Positions 9,338 to 18,598 of a stretch of 64,000 nucleotides of DNA are shown here, piece by piece. Position 1 is the first letter of the stretch. Each line of letters begins with the position of its first letter. The stretch covers positions 12,891 through 76,890 of the forward strand of contig NZ_JBOEFX010000012.1 in assembly GCF_050633125.1 (NCBI RefSeq), read 5' to 3'. Source of the stretch: Lewinella sp050633125. GTDB taxonomy: Bacteria > Bacteroidota > Bacteroidia > Chitinophagales > Saprospiraceae. The notes under the pieces are model-generated. The model saw nothing but the letters and a program-made list of their open reading frames with translations. It did not search any database and was not told the origin of the DNA. Made by a program: the position numbers and the translations under genes.

Positions 9338-10255
9338 ATGAAAAATATAAGCTACCTTTTTACAATAGCCGCCTTGGCGCTATTTCTCAATAGTTGCGAT
9401 GGAGATTCTTTCTCCCAAGTTGTAGCCATCGATGTGCCAGAACATGATCCTCGGCCAGTACTTAACCTCCAGGTTGAAGCAGGGCAGGAGGGTATACTCA
9501 ATACATTGGTGACCAATAGCAAAGGGATACTTGACCCTGAAAGCACCTACGAGCTACCCCCTGATGCTACGGTCACGCTTTACCGCAATGGGGATGTTTT
9601 TGCGACTTTCGATTTTTCAGAATTTGATCAGCGTTATTTGGCGGGCTTAAGCGATCCTTTTCCCAGTCAGGCTGGCGATACTTATCTCCTGGAAGCCAAT
9701 ATTCCTGGTTTCGAACTGGTGCAAGTTAGTCAGGAAATGCCAGTCATCCCCAAAGTTAAAAACGCCACTTACGAGGTAGAAGGAACCATTGATCCGGAAG
9801 GCTACAGGGTGGATGAGTTGATCGTAGATGTCATAGATCAAGAACCAGGAAAGACCAATTTTTATGGCCTGGATCTGTTTGAACTTTACTATGAAGTAGA
9901 TCCTTTGACGGGAGATACGACGAATGTTTACCGCAGTAAAGTTGGTATCGACACCAATGACCCTTTGCTTTCTTACGGATCACGCTACAGCTTGATTTTT
10001 AATGATGAAAGTTTCTCTGGCGGCGAGTACCAGGCGCGTTGTTACACGTACTACAGCATTGGTGAAGGGGTTGGTTTAGAAGTTCACCTTTACCAACTTA
10101 CGGAAGACGCCTTTCTGTATGCCCGTTCGTATGAGCAATACCAAAACGCGATAGACAACCCCTTCGCAGAACCGGTGACGGTACACAGCAACATCCCCAA
10201 TGGCTACGGGATCTTTAGCCTCACGAATAAGGATGTGTATTTGATTGAGGATTAA
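9338..10255 (+). CDS. DUF4249 family lipoprotein
   Basis: Exported lipoprotein of 305 residues (MKNISYLFTIAALALFLNSC, lipobox Cys 20). The body is predicted to be beta-rich, with the DUF4249 pattern of an N-terminal sandwich (VLNLQVEAGQEGILNTLVTNSKG), a YLLEANIPGFELV segment and a C-terminal YLYARSYEQYQNAIDNPFAEPVTVHSNIPNGYGIF-like block (here AFLYARSYEQY..). Genes of this family sit directly after TonB receptors; translational coupling is likely because only 3 bp separate the two. It probably serves as the surface partner of the receptor. It converges with the minus-strand hydrolase gene, ending 4 bp away. Confidence 0.85.
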   Translation: MKNISYLFTIAALALFLNSCDGDSFSQVVAIDVPEHDPRPVLNLQVEAGQEGILNTLVTNSKGILDPESTYELPPDATVTLYRNGDVFATFDFSEFDQRYLAGLSDPFPSQAGDTYLLEANIPGFELVQVSQEMPVIPKVKNATYEVEGTIDPEGYRVDELIVDVIDQEPGKTNFYGLDLFELYYEVDPLTGDTTNVYRSKVGIDTNDPLLSYGSRYSLIFNDESFSGGEYQARCYTYYSIGEGVGLEVHLYQLTEDAFLYARSYEQYQNAIDNPFAEPVTVHSNIPNGYGIFSLTNKDVYLIED

Positions 10256-10259
10256 GTTC

Positions 10260-11645
10260 TCAAATCTTGTCCCGTAACCAACTTAAAAAAAGTGGAGATT
10301 GAAACATTCCCTCACTATTATGACCAATGCCGGGTACGACGATCTTCTCCGATTGATGCGTAGCCGCGTAATTGGTTTCCATGAGTAAAAAGATGTTTTC
10401 TCCGCGGCGGAAACGATTTTCGCCCAGCAAAACGGCTTCACAATCGCTGGTGTTGAGGCTACCTGTAGTGACTACATCCTGGTCGCCTAGGAAATAGCTA
10501 ATCTTTCGTTCGACGACCTGTTGGTCAACCGTCGTTTCAGGTACAGTGCTCAGGTAGGGCGGAGGAGAAACAAAACCAAGGGGCCACCGATTATAGGCTG
10601 CGCAGCCACTTACGGCTACAAATTCACCTGTCCCTTGATCATAACGCAGATCATCCGGATAGTAGAAGTACTGGCTATTGGCCACAACGTAGCGAAAGTT
10701 TAGCTCTGGATAAGTGTTTTCGCTCGTATTGGCGGCTGCATAGGCTTGGGTAAATAATGCACCCGAAGAGTGCCCGGCAATAATGATGGTCTCCAACACC
10801 GGAAAGCGATCCTGGTCTGCAAGTTGATCAATGATTTGATCAATTACTGTAAAGGAACTGATATTAACGGCCCCATCCGAATTTTGGCCTTCGCGCCAAC
10901 CGGAATCTGACCAATAGATTTCTCCATTTTGAGCCGCTGAGGCATTCTTGAAGTAAGGAGCAATCAGAATGCTTTTGTCATCAAAATCTTCCTGGCGTAA
11001 GCTGCTCATCATGTAAGAGAAGTAATTGTCGGCATCCCTGTTGAGGCCGTGTACGACAATTACAGCACTAGTGAGTGCCTCCCAACGGGCGTTGGCCAAA
11101 TCCAGTGGGTAACTATTATAAAAAGTAAACGTTCCTGATTGCCCGCCAGGGCCATTGATGATTTTGCTGCCTAGGCAATCATCACTGGCCGTAATACAAG
11201 GTGGTAAAGTGGTGATGACGCCTCCATCACGCGTGGTAAAGTTGCGTACCAGCGGCTGAGCGAGAGCCTCTTCGTTTTGGCCCAAAGCCGAAGTATTTAC
11301 TTTTAACTCGTAAGTGGTAGATGAGGCAAGTGTTGTGCTAATAATCGCTTTTGAGGAAGCATTGGTATAGTTGATGTCTAGGTTGTTCACCACTCCTGAT
11401 GCACTGCTCAGTGAAAAAGCAGCCGCAAATTTTGTAGGTGTCACCGCACTGGAAAAACTGATTTCAAAGGTGGCGTCTGTAGCTACGTTGATCGTTCCGT
11501 CTACCAGCGGAATGCCGTTGGCCGTGATGTTGAGTACCGATAAATTCGGGACGGTCATTTCTTCTTTGTCACAACTGCTTTGTAAGAGGACACTGAAAAT
11601 CAGTATTAGTCCCAGGAAGTGGTATTTAGAGAAGGGAGTAGTCAT
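10260..11645 (-). CDS. Lipoprotein with Big_5 Ig-like domain and alpha/beta-hydrolase domain
   Basis: Exported esterase-like lipoprotein. I chose the ATG at 11645 because it gives a clean lipoprotein signal (HFLGLILIFSVLLQSSC, Cys 25); the frame stays open for 23 more codons upstream. Residues 35-140 form a Big_5-type Ig-like domain. The hydrolase domain follows: VIVVHGLNRDADNYF (oxyanion region), nucleophile elbow GHSSG with Ser 293, acid in SYFLGDQDVV, and His in VPGIGHNSEGMF. The likely reaction is ester hydrolysis at the cell surface or periplasm. It is the last gene of a minus-strand run with SusC/SusD, although a 281-bp gap holding an inverted repeat separates it from the preceding gene. 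Confidence 0.85.
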   Translation of the reverse strand: MTTPFSKYHFLGLILIFSVLLQSSCDKEEMTVPNLSVLNITANGIPLVDGTINVATDATFEISFSSAVTPTKFAAAFSLSSASGVVNNLDINYTNASSKAIISTTLASSTTYELKVNTSALGQNEEALAQPLVRNFTTRDGGVITTLPPCITASDDCLGSKIINGPGGQSGTFTFYNSYPLDLANARWEALTSAVIVVHGLNRDADNYFSYMMSSLRQEDFDDKSILIAPYFKNASAAQNGEIYWSDSGWREGQNSDGAVNISSFTVIDQIIDQLADQDRFPVLETIIIAGHSSGALFTQAYAAANTSENTYPELNFRYVVANSQYFYYPDDLRYDQGTGEFVAVSGCAAYNRWPLGFVSPPPYLSTVPETTVDQQVVERKISYFLGDQDVVTTGSLNTSDCEAVLLGENRFRRGENIFLLMETNYAATHQSEKIVVPGIGHNSEGMFQSPLFLSWLRDKI

Positions 11646-11751
11646 TATATTCTGCTTAACAGTTTGATGAAATTGGTAGAAACCCCGATGGACGCATTTG
11701 GGCACAAACCCCAAACACGTCCATCTCGATAGTTGTTGTTTAAACTTTTCA

Positions 11752-11792
11752 TATAGTTTGCCAATTTACCAACTTTGGGTTGGCAGACTATA
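11752..11792. promoter_or_regulatory. 13-bp inverted repeat between LTD gene and hydrolase gene
   Basis: Arms TATAGTTTGCCAA (11752-11764) and TTGGCAGACTATA (11780-11792) match at 12 of 13 positions around a 15-base spacer. It lies in the 281-bp gap preceding the hydrolase gene on the minus strand. No T-run follows on that strand, so an operator or attenuator is more likely than a simple terminator. Confidence 0.5.
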
Positions 11793-11926
11793 TTGAGGTG
11801 TTTGGGAGGTAGTAGCATCTAAAATTTACGATAATCGAAGTCCTTCTACCCTGTACCAAATACCTTGTGCCGTGAGGGTGCCTGGTTGAAAGATTGCTTT
11901 TAGGTAATCAACAATGGCAACTCACC

Positions 11927-13798
11927 TTAGAAAGAAGATCCATCCGTCTTCGTCCCAGGAGAAAACAGCAAGGCTGGGTTTGCAGTTGTGTGCAGCATGA
12001 AATCGCCGCTGATATCCGGCGAACGACTCACCGATTGGTCGGCTCCGAAATCAATACCTGCGCCTTCTCCTTGCGTATCAAAGGTAAGGAAGACTTCCCC
12101 CAGTAAATCTAGAATAGTAATGACATCGTCGCCATTGGAGAGGTTCATGTTGCCAGTCGTAGAAACCCCCACCTGAGCACCCCCAAATCCACCGCTTGGT
12201 ATACCACCACCGAAGAGCACATAAACTCCTCCTGGAGGAATAATGGTGCCGGCAGGGAAGGTGTGCCGTGGTTCATTCAAATCGAGGTTGGTAGCATCAA
12301 AAAGGGTGAAGCCACTAAGGTCAACGGGCAAGTTTGAATCGTTGACGAATTCAATAAATTCATCCTCAGAAGCACTTCTTACACCGTCGCCATTGGCATC
12401 GCCAGGAAGGTCTGCTGGTGGATCAAACAAGACTTCATTGATGCGGAAGCCCAGGCCTGGTGTATCTCCTTCTGTACCCAGGTTCGTTCCGTCGGCTTGC
12501 TTGCCGGGAGAGAACAGCAGCGCCGCATTTGCCGTCGTATGCAAAGTGAAATCACCATTGATGTCTGGCGAACGGGTGACCGACTGATCGGCACCAAAGT
12601 CAATCCCTGCGCCTTCGCCCTGTGTGTCAAAAGTAAGGACAGTGTTGCCATCAGCATCCTGAAGGGTAATTACATCGTCACCATTAGTGAGGTTCATGTT
12701 GCCACTGGTGCTTACGCCCACCAGTGCGTTGCCAAAGTCACCTGATGGAGACCCGCCACCAAAGAGTACATAGACGCCACCAGCTGGTATAACAGTACCG
12801 TCCGGGAAGGTGTGGTTAGGTTCGCCACTTGCCAGATTGGTTGCATCATATAAGGTATAACCGCTAAGGTCAATCTCCTGGTCTGAATCGTTAACAAACT
12901 CTATGAACTCATCTTCGGAAGCACTACGGGTACCGTCGCCATTAGCGTCGCCTGGGTCGCCGCCGGGTGGATCAAATAGCACTTCGTTGATGATAAAGCC
13001 CTGGTCGGGAAATCCGTCTCCATTACTGTCTAGGTCGGCGTCCAAGAGGGTAATGGTCACAAGCTGAGGCGTAAGTTCTTCGGCATTGTCGACAGTAGCG
13101 ATACTCACTTCAATAGTTTCAGTTCCTTCTAACACTCCGTCTGTTATTGCGGTAAGTACCACTTCGGTGGTTGTTTGGCCAGTGGCTATTACAAAAAGGC
13201 TGGCATTGGTTGTATAGTCAGTGCCTAGGGTAGCGGTGCCGTCAAATCGCAGCTCTACGGTTACACCTGATTCCGCTTCTTCGCTCAGGTTAATCGAAAT
13301 AATTGCAGTTCCGTCGGTTTCACTCATAGCACCGACATTACTTGCCAAACTAACGTTGATCGGAATAAACGGTGCAGTCGTGAAGGTCAGGGAATAGCTT
13401 TCCTTGAGGGAGTTACTGTCTTCGCCGTAAATGCCTGCGGGTAATGCGAGCGTATAGGTCGTCTCATAATCCAAGGCCGTGCTGGGCGTAAGGGTGAGCG
13501 TGGAGTTGGTATTGCTGTAGGCCGCATCAAAAGCTACCGCCCCACCACTGCTGGATAAGCTTAATGCGGAAGTAACTTCTGATGTTTTGAGCGTATGTGA
13601 AAAAATGATCTCAATGCTGGGGTTTTGAGTAATGCCGTCTACGCCATTAATGGCGGCTTCCCCGTCGATCTTTTGCGAAAGAATTTGTAAACTGTCATCA
13701 AAAATGATGTCCTCGTCATTGCTACAGGCATTGGTCAGCATGATTGTGCAAACCAGTAACAGTGAGGGTATATATTTGAAAAGGTAGGAATTTCCCAT
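11927..13798 (-). CDS. Lipoprotein with Ig-like, Calx-beta and two lamin-tail domains
   Basis: Cell-surface lipoprotein of 623 residues (lipobox near TNACSND). Domain order: Big_5-type Ig-like domain (about 38-145, ending YSLTFTT), Calx-beta domain (about 150-260, with SVIVNLSEEAESGVTVEL-like and EGTETIEVSIA segments), then two lamin-tail domains (about 267-440 and 445-620). Each tail domain opens with INEVLFDPP and a DANGDGxRSASEDEFIEFVND block, a possible calcium-binding loop. The two copies are close in both protein and DNA, so they arose by a tandem duplication. It carries the same N-terminal Ig-type module as the neighbouring hydrolase, suggesting a shared surface location. Ligand or enzymatic activity is unknown. 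Confidence 0.85.
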   Translation of the reverse strand: MGNSYLFKYIPSLLLVCTIMLTNACSNDEDIIFDDSLQILSQKIDGEAAINGVDGITQNPSIEIIFSHTLKTSEVTSALSLSSSGGAVAFDAAYSNTNSTLTLTPSTALDYETTYTLALPAGIYGEDSNSLKESYSLTFTTAPFIPINVSLASNVGAMSETDGTAIISINLSEEAESGVTVELRFDGTATLGTDYTTNASLFVIATGQTTTEVVLTAITDGVLEGTETIEVSIATVDNAEELTPQLVTITLLDADLDSNGDGFPDQGFIINEVLFDPPGGDPGDANGDGTRSASEDEFIEFVNDSDQEIDLSGYTLYDATNLASGEPNHTFPDGTVIPAGGVYVLFGGGSPSGDFGNALVGVSTSGNMNLTNGDDVITLQDADGNTVLTFDTQGEGAGIDFGADQSVTRSPDINGDFTLHTTANAALLFSPGKQADGTNLGTEGDTPGLGFRINEVLFDPPADLPGDANGDGVRSASEDEFIEFVNDSNLPVDLSGFTLFDATNLDLNEPRHTFPAGTIIPPGGVYVLFGGGIPSGGFGGAQVGVSTTGNMNLSNGDDVITILDLLGEVFLTFDTQGEGAGIDFGADQSVSRSPDISGDFMLHTTANPALLFSPGTKTDGSSF

Positions 13799-13869
13799 TA
13801 TGGTGATTTTTTAAAAATAAGAAATTTTATGAGGCTCCTATTTAAGGAACACAAGAAGGTATCTCACTT

Positions 13870-15291
13870 TTATTTATTGATATCAGTTGCTTCAAATAAG
13901 CCAGGAATAGGGTTGGGGACGTTGGCATTCCGGTCTATTTCTGTTTGTGGATACAGGAACCTGCCCGGAATTTCATTACCCGTATTTGGGGGGACTTGAA
14001 CCTTTACGGTCGTTTCTCCCGCTGTACGCCTTACATCATTAAAGCCTTCTATTTGGCCAAAAAAGGTAACATAGCGTTCTTCCAGGATTTCCTTCAGTAA
14101 AGCATCGTCAGGGGATAGACCAGCAGGGTTTTCGAGGCCTCCATTGTTGAAGTCTTCACTGACGTAAGCATCATAACGAACTTGGTCAGGGTTGGCATTG
14201 ACCAGGTAGCCGCCGTTGTTCATAAATGCGCGGTAGTCATTCAAATGCCCTAAGCCGGTATCAAAACCTTGGCTACGAAGTCCAGCTTCGGCCAGTATGA
14301 GCAGGTTCTCCTCGTAGGTAATGATCGGTGCATTAGCCGTTTGTGCGGCAAAGCCATCGGTCGTATTGGGTTGTACGCCCAAGCTATTGGTGCTGAAGTA
14401 AAAATTGAAGCGACCCGTCTCGTCGGTCTTGTCGTTGCCTCGGTAATTTTCAGGAATAGGGTTGGCGGCAGGGTTTGCCTGCAAAAGGCTGGTAATATAA
14501 TCTGCCGTAATCACATCTGAACCTCGTACTTCTACCGCAAAGAAGAGATAGGTGAGGTTTGATTCTTCGATACCGGTACCATGGGGAGCGTAGAGGGCAT
14601 TGGCCATACTGCTGATTCCATTACTAGCGGCGGCATAGGCGGCGGCATAATTCTTGGTCTGTAAGAACAAGCGCGCCTTTAACGAATAAGCAACTTCTAT
14701 CCAGGGTGCAGCCGCACCGTCAAAATAGATGTCTGCACCACCAGCCGGACGATCGGTACCAGTTTGAAGATTGATGATCGCTTCGTCGAGCAAGGATTGT
14801 ATACCTGCATAAACGCTGACCTGGTCCTCATAAACGGGATTTTCAACCTCAATTTGTCCGGCTTCTTTGAAGGGGATATCACCGTAGAGCGAGGCACCCA
14901 CTCCGATGGAGAGCGCCTGCAAAATTTGGGTAATCCCCTTGGTGATGCCTGTAATCCCTTCTTCCGCAGCAGCGGATTCTGCTTCCACCGCATTTCGGTA
15001 GGTGTCTACATAAAGGTCATACCAGAGGCTGTTGAAATCACTCGTAGTCAGGGTGTAATTGTAAAAACCCTGATGTTGGCGATCAATGCCTTCGTAGTAG
15101 CCGCAGAAAATGCCAGCTCGGCGAGCAGTCTCACCAGTATTGAGAATGATATTGCCTACTTCTGATCCAGTCAAAATATTTTGATAAGAAGCAGATGTAG
15201 GGTTGTTGGGGTCTTGATTGATACCGTCGACGAGATCGCCGCAGGCTGTCAATAGTACCGCTATGGTTGTGAATAATAGTAATCGTTTCAT
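13870..15291 (-). CDS. SusD/RagB-family outer-membrane lipoprotein
   Basis: Surface-exposed nutrient-binding lipoprotein of 473 residues (MKRLLLFTTIAVLLTACGD, lipobox Cys 17). The sequence is the SusD-like_2 type: GINQDPNNPTSASYQNIL near the N-terminus, a TPR-like helical part with an AYSLKARLFLQTKNYAAAYAAA repeat, and a C-terminal ILEERYVTFFGQIEGFNDVRRT block. It forms the lid of the SusC barrel encoded directly upstream, with 36 bp between the genes. The substrate is not told by the sequence; no glycoside hydrolase lies nearby, while two esterase-type genes and an anion symporter do. Confidence 0.93.
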   Translation of the reverse strand: MKRLLLFTTIAVLLTACGDLVDGINQDPNNPTSASYQNILTGSEVGNIILNTGETARRAGIFCGYYEGIDRQHQGFYNYTLTTSDFNSLWYDLYVDTYRNAVEAESAAAEEGITGITKGITQILQALSIGVGASLYGDIPFKEAGQIEVENPVYEDQVSVYAGIQSLLDEAIINLQTGTDRPAGGADIYFDGAAAPWIEVAYSLKARLFLQTKNYAAAYAAASNGISSMANALYAPHGTGIEESNLTYLFFAVEVRGSDVITADYITSLLQANPAANPIPENYRGNDKTDETGRFNFYFSTNSLGVQPNTTDGFAAQTANAPIITYEENLLILAEAGLRSQGFDTGLGHLNDYRAFMNNGGYLVNANPDQVRYDAYVSEDFNNGGLENPAGLSPDDALLKEILEERYVTFFGQIEGFNDVRRTAGETTVKVQVPPNTGNEIPGRFLYPQTEIDRNANVPNPIPGLFEATDINK

Positions 15292-15327
15292 TAGTACCTT
15301 TTTTAGGTTGCTGAAAAGTGAGTGTTA

Positions 15328-18300
15328 TTAAAAATCAAGCAGGAGGCTAAAGACGTACGACTTGGTGCCTGGATTATTGAAGTACTCAATTCCCCGAGCA
15401 GCACTGATACCAGACAAGTTGGTGTCTGGATCGTTGCCTTCAAATTCTGTCCAAAGCACAAGGTTTCTACCAGTAGCGGATAGCTCCAATGAGCTGATGC
15501 CGATTTTTTGGTCAAGCCAGTTGGAGGTCAAACGGTAAGACAAAGTCAGTTCGCGCAGGCGGGTCCATGACCCATCTTCTATGTACAGTTCGTCATTACC
15601 ATTGCTGAAAAATCCTCCGTCTCCATTGTACCAGGACTCCGTAAGGGCAACGGGACCAGCACCGAAATCTTGAACGTTCCCCCGGAAAGTTTCGCCAATA
15701 TTGATAATGTTGCCATTGTATTCTACCAGGTTGCGGGTTGCCGTCACTTCGTTGCCGGTAGACTCCCAGAGACCTAAATCAGCGAGTACTGACTTTGTAC
15801 CTGCGTAGATGTCAGCCCCTTGGTAGGTTTCAAAAAGGGCAGAAAGGCGGAAATTTTTAAAACGAATACCTGTAGATACCGCCCCCTGCCAATCTGGATT
15901 GGGATCACCAATGATTCCTTCGAGTTCATCTTGTACCGGGAAGCCGTTTTCGTCAAAGATGATATTGCCATTTTCATCACGTAGGCTGCGTGAGCCCCAC
16001 AATACACCGAGCGGCTGGCCTTCAACAGCGCGAGAGTTAACCGCAGCAAGACCACCGAGTTCGATAGATTCTACACCGCGAAGGTCCAAAACCTTGTTTT
16101 TCACTTGCGTGAAATTGGCGGTGACATTCCACGAGAAATTTTTGCGTTCGATTAGCTCAATACCTAAGTCCAATTCGTAGCCGGTGTTTTCAATCTCTGC
16201 ACCGTTGGTATAAACCTGGCTGTAACCACGCGAGTTGGCAACCGGGAAATCAAGCAATACATCTACTGTTTTATTAGAGAAGTAAGTACCACTAAGCGAG
16301 ACTTTGTCTTCGAAGAAACGCAGGTCTGCTCCGATCTCCAGCTCTTTCTTACGCTCAGGCAAGAGCGAGGCGTTTCCCCGATTTGCACTGGGTACAAAAC
16401 CACCATTGCCATAGAGTCCTAAATTGAGACTGCCTCCGTATTGGTCACCAATACTTGGCGATACAAAAACATTGGAAGTGTTGTATCGGGCAGGTTGCAC
16501 ACCTACTTCACCATACGATAAGCGAAGCTTACCAAACGAAAGGGTATTGCCATTCAGACCATCAATTTCTGTAAACTGCCAAGCCAAAGAAGCAGATGGA
16601 AACAGGAAGGTATTGTCAGCATCATCGCCAAAGGTAGAGGCAGATTCCGCCCGGATCGTTCCTGTAAAGTACAGCATGTCCCAGCCATTAAGCGAAAGCG
16701 CAGAATAGACACCAGCGGTACGCTCCTGTCCTTGAGAACTTTGCGTAGTAATGTTCTCAAGCAAGGCATTGTCTTTGTCGCGTACCACGCTGGCCACATC
16801 TACAAACTGGATGAAATTGACGGTGTTCACGCCGTTCACATCCCGAGTGCGGGCATTGTAGTTAAAACCTACCAGTAAGCTACCTCCAAAATTACGGTTG
16901 AATTTATGGTTGGCTTTAGCAATATAATCCATGTTGAAAATCGTATTCGCAGCGATGGATTGCTCGTACAAACCTGCCCGGTATTCCCCCGCTGCAGAAC
17001 CAGGTGTGAAAAATTCGTTACGCTTTTCACTATAGTGATCAATACCTACTCGGCCAATTAAATTTAGCCAGGTTTTAGGCGTCGCTGTCAATTCCATGGA
17101 GGTGATGAAGCGGTCCACTTTAGCTAGGTTTTCCTGTTCGTAAATAGTCCACTGAGCATTGTTGTAAACAGGGCTGTCATCGGCACCTAGTGGTTCTCGG
17201 TAGGAACGGTGGCGGTTGGGGATAGGCGAACTGGTGCCACTGGCGTAGTAGTCTCCTCGGTAGCCGGAATTGTCAAAATCAACGGGGGTACGGAGTAAGC
17301 CAAGGTAAAGACCTGAAGAGGTGGCTCCTTTTTGGATTCGATTGGAGGCCGTACGAGAGTAATTCGTAGTAAGCTTCAACTTGAGCTGGTCCGAAAAAAG
17401 GTGGTTCACATTGAAACGTGCCGTCGTCCGGCGATAGTCAGAGCTGTTTTTGATAATCCCTTCCTGATTCATGTCGCCGAGACTAAAGAAAACAGCAGTG
17501 CTATTGTTACCTCCGGTAATACTCAGGTTGTTTTCCAAGAAATAACCATCCTGAAAAATCTGGTCAAAATTGGAATCATCGTAGAGCGTTTGTGAGTTCT
17601 TGTTCAGAATAGGATAGTAGGTACGGCCATCCTGATCAACGAAGAATTCGCCAGAGGTATCATACTCGTCAGGGCCACCAGGGCGATCAGCAATGCGGTC
17701 TCCCCACGAGTCACGGGCACGGGCATCAAAAATGCCATTGTCTCCCTGCCCGTAGCGGGTTTGCAACGGATAGCGCCGATTGATAATGTCCAGCGAATAG
17801 GTCGAACGTAGCGACACCTTGGTTTTGGTCGCAAATTTGCCACTCTTGGTTGTTATAAGGATCACGCCACCCAGGGCTTGTGTGCCATAAAGCGCAGCGG
17901 CAGAAGCTCCTTTCAAAACAGAAACACTCTCAATGTCATTGGGGTTGATGTCATTTAGGCGTGACTCCTGGCTTACGCCGGAACGGTCGCTGTTGCCGCG
18001 AACATCATTGCTAATGGGAATCCCATCTACAATAATCAGGGGCTGATTATCACGCGTAATGGTAGATAAGCCTCGGATTTGGATGTAAGCACCAGCTCCC
18101 GGATCACCAGAGTTGCGCGAAATTCTCACCCCCGAAGACTTGCCCGACAAGGAGTTGAGCACGGTGGCTTCACCGGATTTTACGAGGTCTTCTCCGCCAA
18201 CATTGGAGCTGGCATAGCCAAGCTGATCCTTGTTTTCGGCAAAACCCAGGGCTGTGACGACCACTTCGTCGAGTAAGCCAGCTTCTTCCTCCAACACGAG

Positions 18301-18576
18301 GTTGAGTTCGGAAACCGCGCCTACAGGAACCGTCTTACTGGCAAAACCAATATAACGGAAGGTGAGTAGTGCGTTTTGATCCTTTACGGTAATCTCGTAA
18401 GTGCCGTCAAAAGAAGTGATGGTGCCATTGGTAGTACCATCTTCCATGATGGTTACCCCGATCAGTGGACCTCCTTCAGTGTCGGATACCAATCCGGTAA
18501 CCGTTTTTTGGGCATAGCCACTTGTGCTAAAGAGGCAAAACAAGGCAAAGAGCAATAAATGTATTCGTTTTCCCAT
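15328..18576 (-). CDS. SusC/RagA-family TonB-linked outer-membrane transporter
   Basis: Outer-membrane importer of 1082 residues. Signal peptide, then a carboxypeptidase-regulatory-like domain (VTGLVSDTEGGPLIGVTIMEDG..), the DEVVVTALGF TonB-box region near residue 105, the SusC-type plug (GVRISRNSGDPGAGAYIQIRG, PLIIVDGIPI, SVLKGASAAALYG, GGVILITTKSG) and a long beta-barrel to a terminal aromatic (LLLDF). The family usually imports oligosaccharides or peptides with its SusD partner, encoded immediately downstream. Its start lies 22 bp after the stop of the DASS symporter gene, suggesting a shared transcript with the upstream SGNH hydrolase and symporter genes. Confidence 0.95.
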   Translation of the reverse strand: MGKRIHLLLFALFCLFSTSGYAQKTVTGLVSDTEGGPLIGVTIMEDGTTNGTITSFDGTYEITVKDQNALLTFRYIGFASKTVPVGAVSELNLVLEEEAGLLDEVVVTALGFAENKDQLGYASSNVGGEDLVKSGEATVLNSLSGKSSGVRISRNSGDPGAGAYIQIRGLSTITRDNQPLIIVDGIPISNDVRGNSDRSGVSQESRLNDINPNDIESVSVLKGASAAALYGTQALGGVILITTKSGKFATKTKVSLRSTYSLDIINRRYPLQTRYGQGDNGIFDARARDSWGDRIADRPGGPDEYDTSGEFFVDQDGRTYYPILNKNSQTLYDDSNFDQIFQDGYFLENNLSITGGNNSTAVFFSLGDMNQEGIIKNSSDYRRTTARFNVNHLFSDQLKLKLTTNYSRTASNRIQKGATSSGLYLGLLRTPVDFDNSGYRGDYYASGTSSPIPNRHRSYREPLGADDSPVYNNAQWTIYEQENLAKVDRFITSMELTATPKTWLNLIGRVGIDHYSEKRNEFFTPGSAAGEYRAGLYEQSIAANTIFNMDYIAKANHKFNRNFGGSLLVGFNYNARTRDVNGVNTVNFIQFVDVASVVRDKDNALLENITTQSSQGQERTAGVYSALSLNGWDMLYFTGTIRAESASTFGDDADNTFLFPSASLAWQFTEIDGLNGNTLSFGKLRLSYGEVGVQPARYNTSNVFVSPSIGDQYGGSLNLGLYGNGGFVPSANRGNASLLPERKKELEIGADLRFFEDKVSLSGTYFSNKTVDVLLDFPVANSRGYSQVYTNGAEIENTGYELDLGIELIERKNFSWNVTANFTQVKNKVLDLRGVESIELGGLAAVNSRAVEGQPLGVLWGSRSLRDENGNIIFDENGFPVQDELEGIIGDPNPDWQGAVSTGIRFKNFRLSALFETYQGADIYAGTKSVLADLGLWESTGNEVTATRNLVEYNGNIINIGETFRGNVQDFGAGPVALTESWYNGDGGFFSNGNDELYIEDGSWTRLRELTLSYRLTSNWLDQKIGISSLELSATGRNLVLWTEFEGNDPDTNLSGISAARGIEYFNNPGTKSYVFSLLLDF

Positions 18577-18598
18577 GATTGAAAATTATTAGTTGTTA

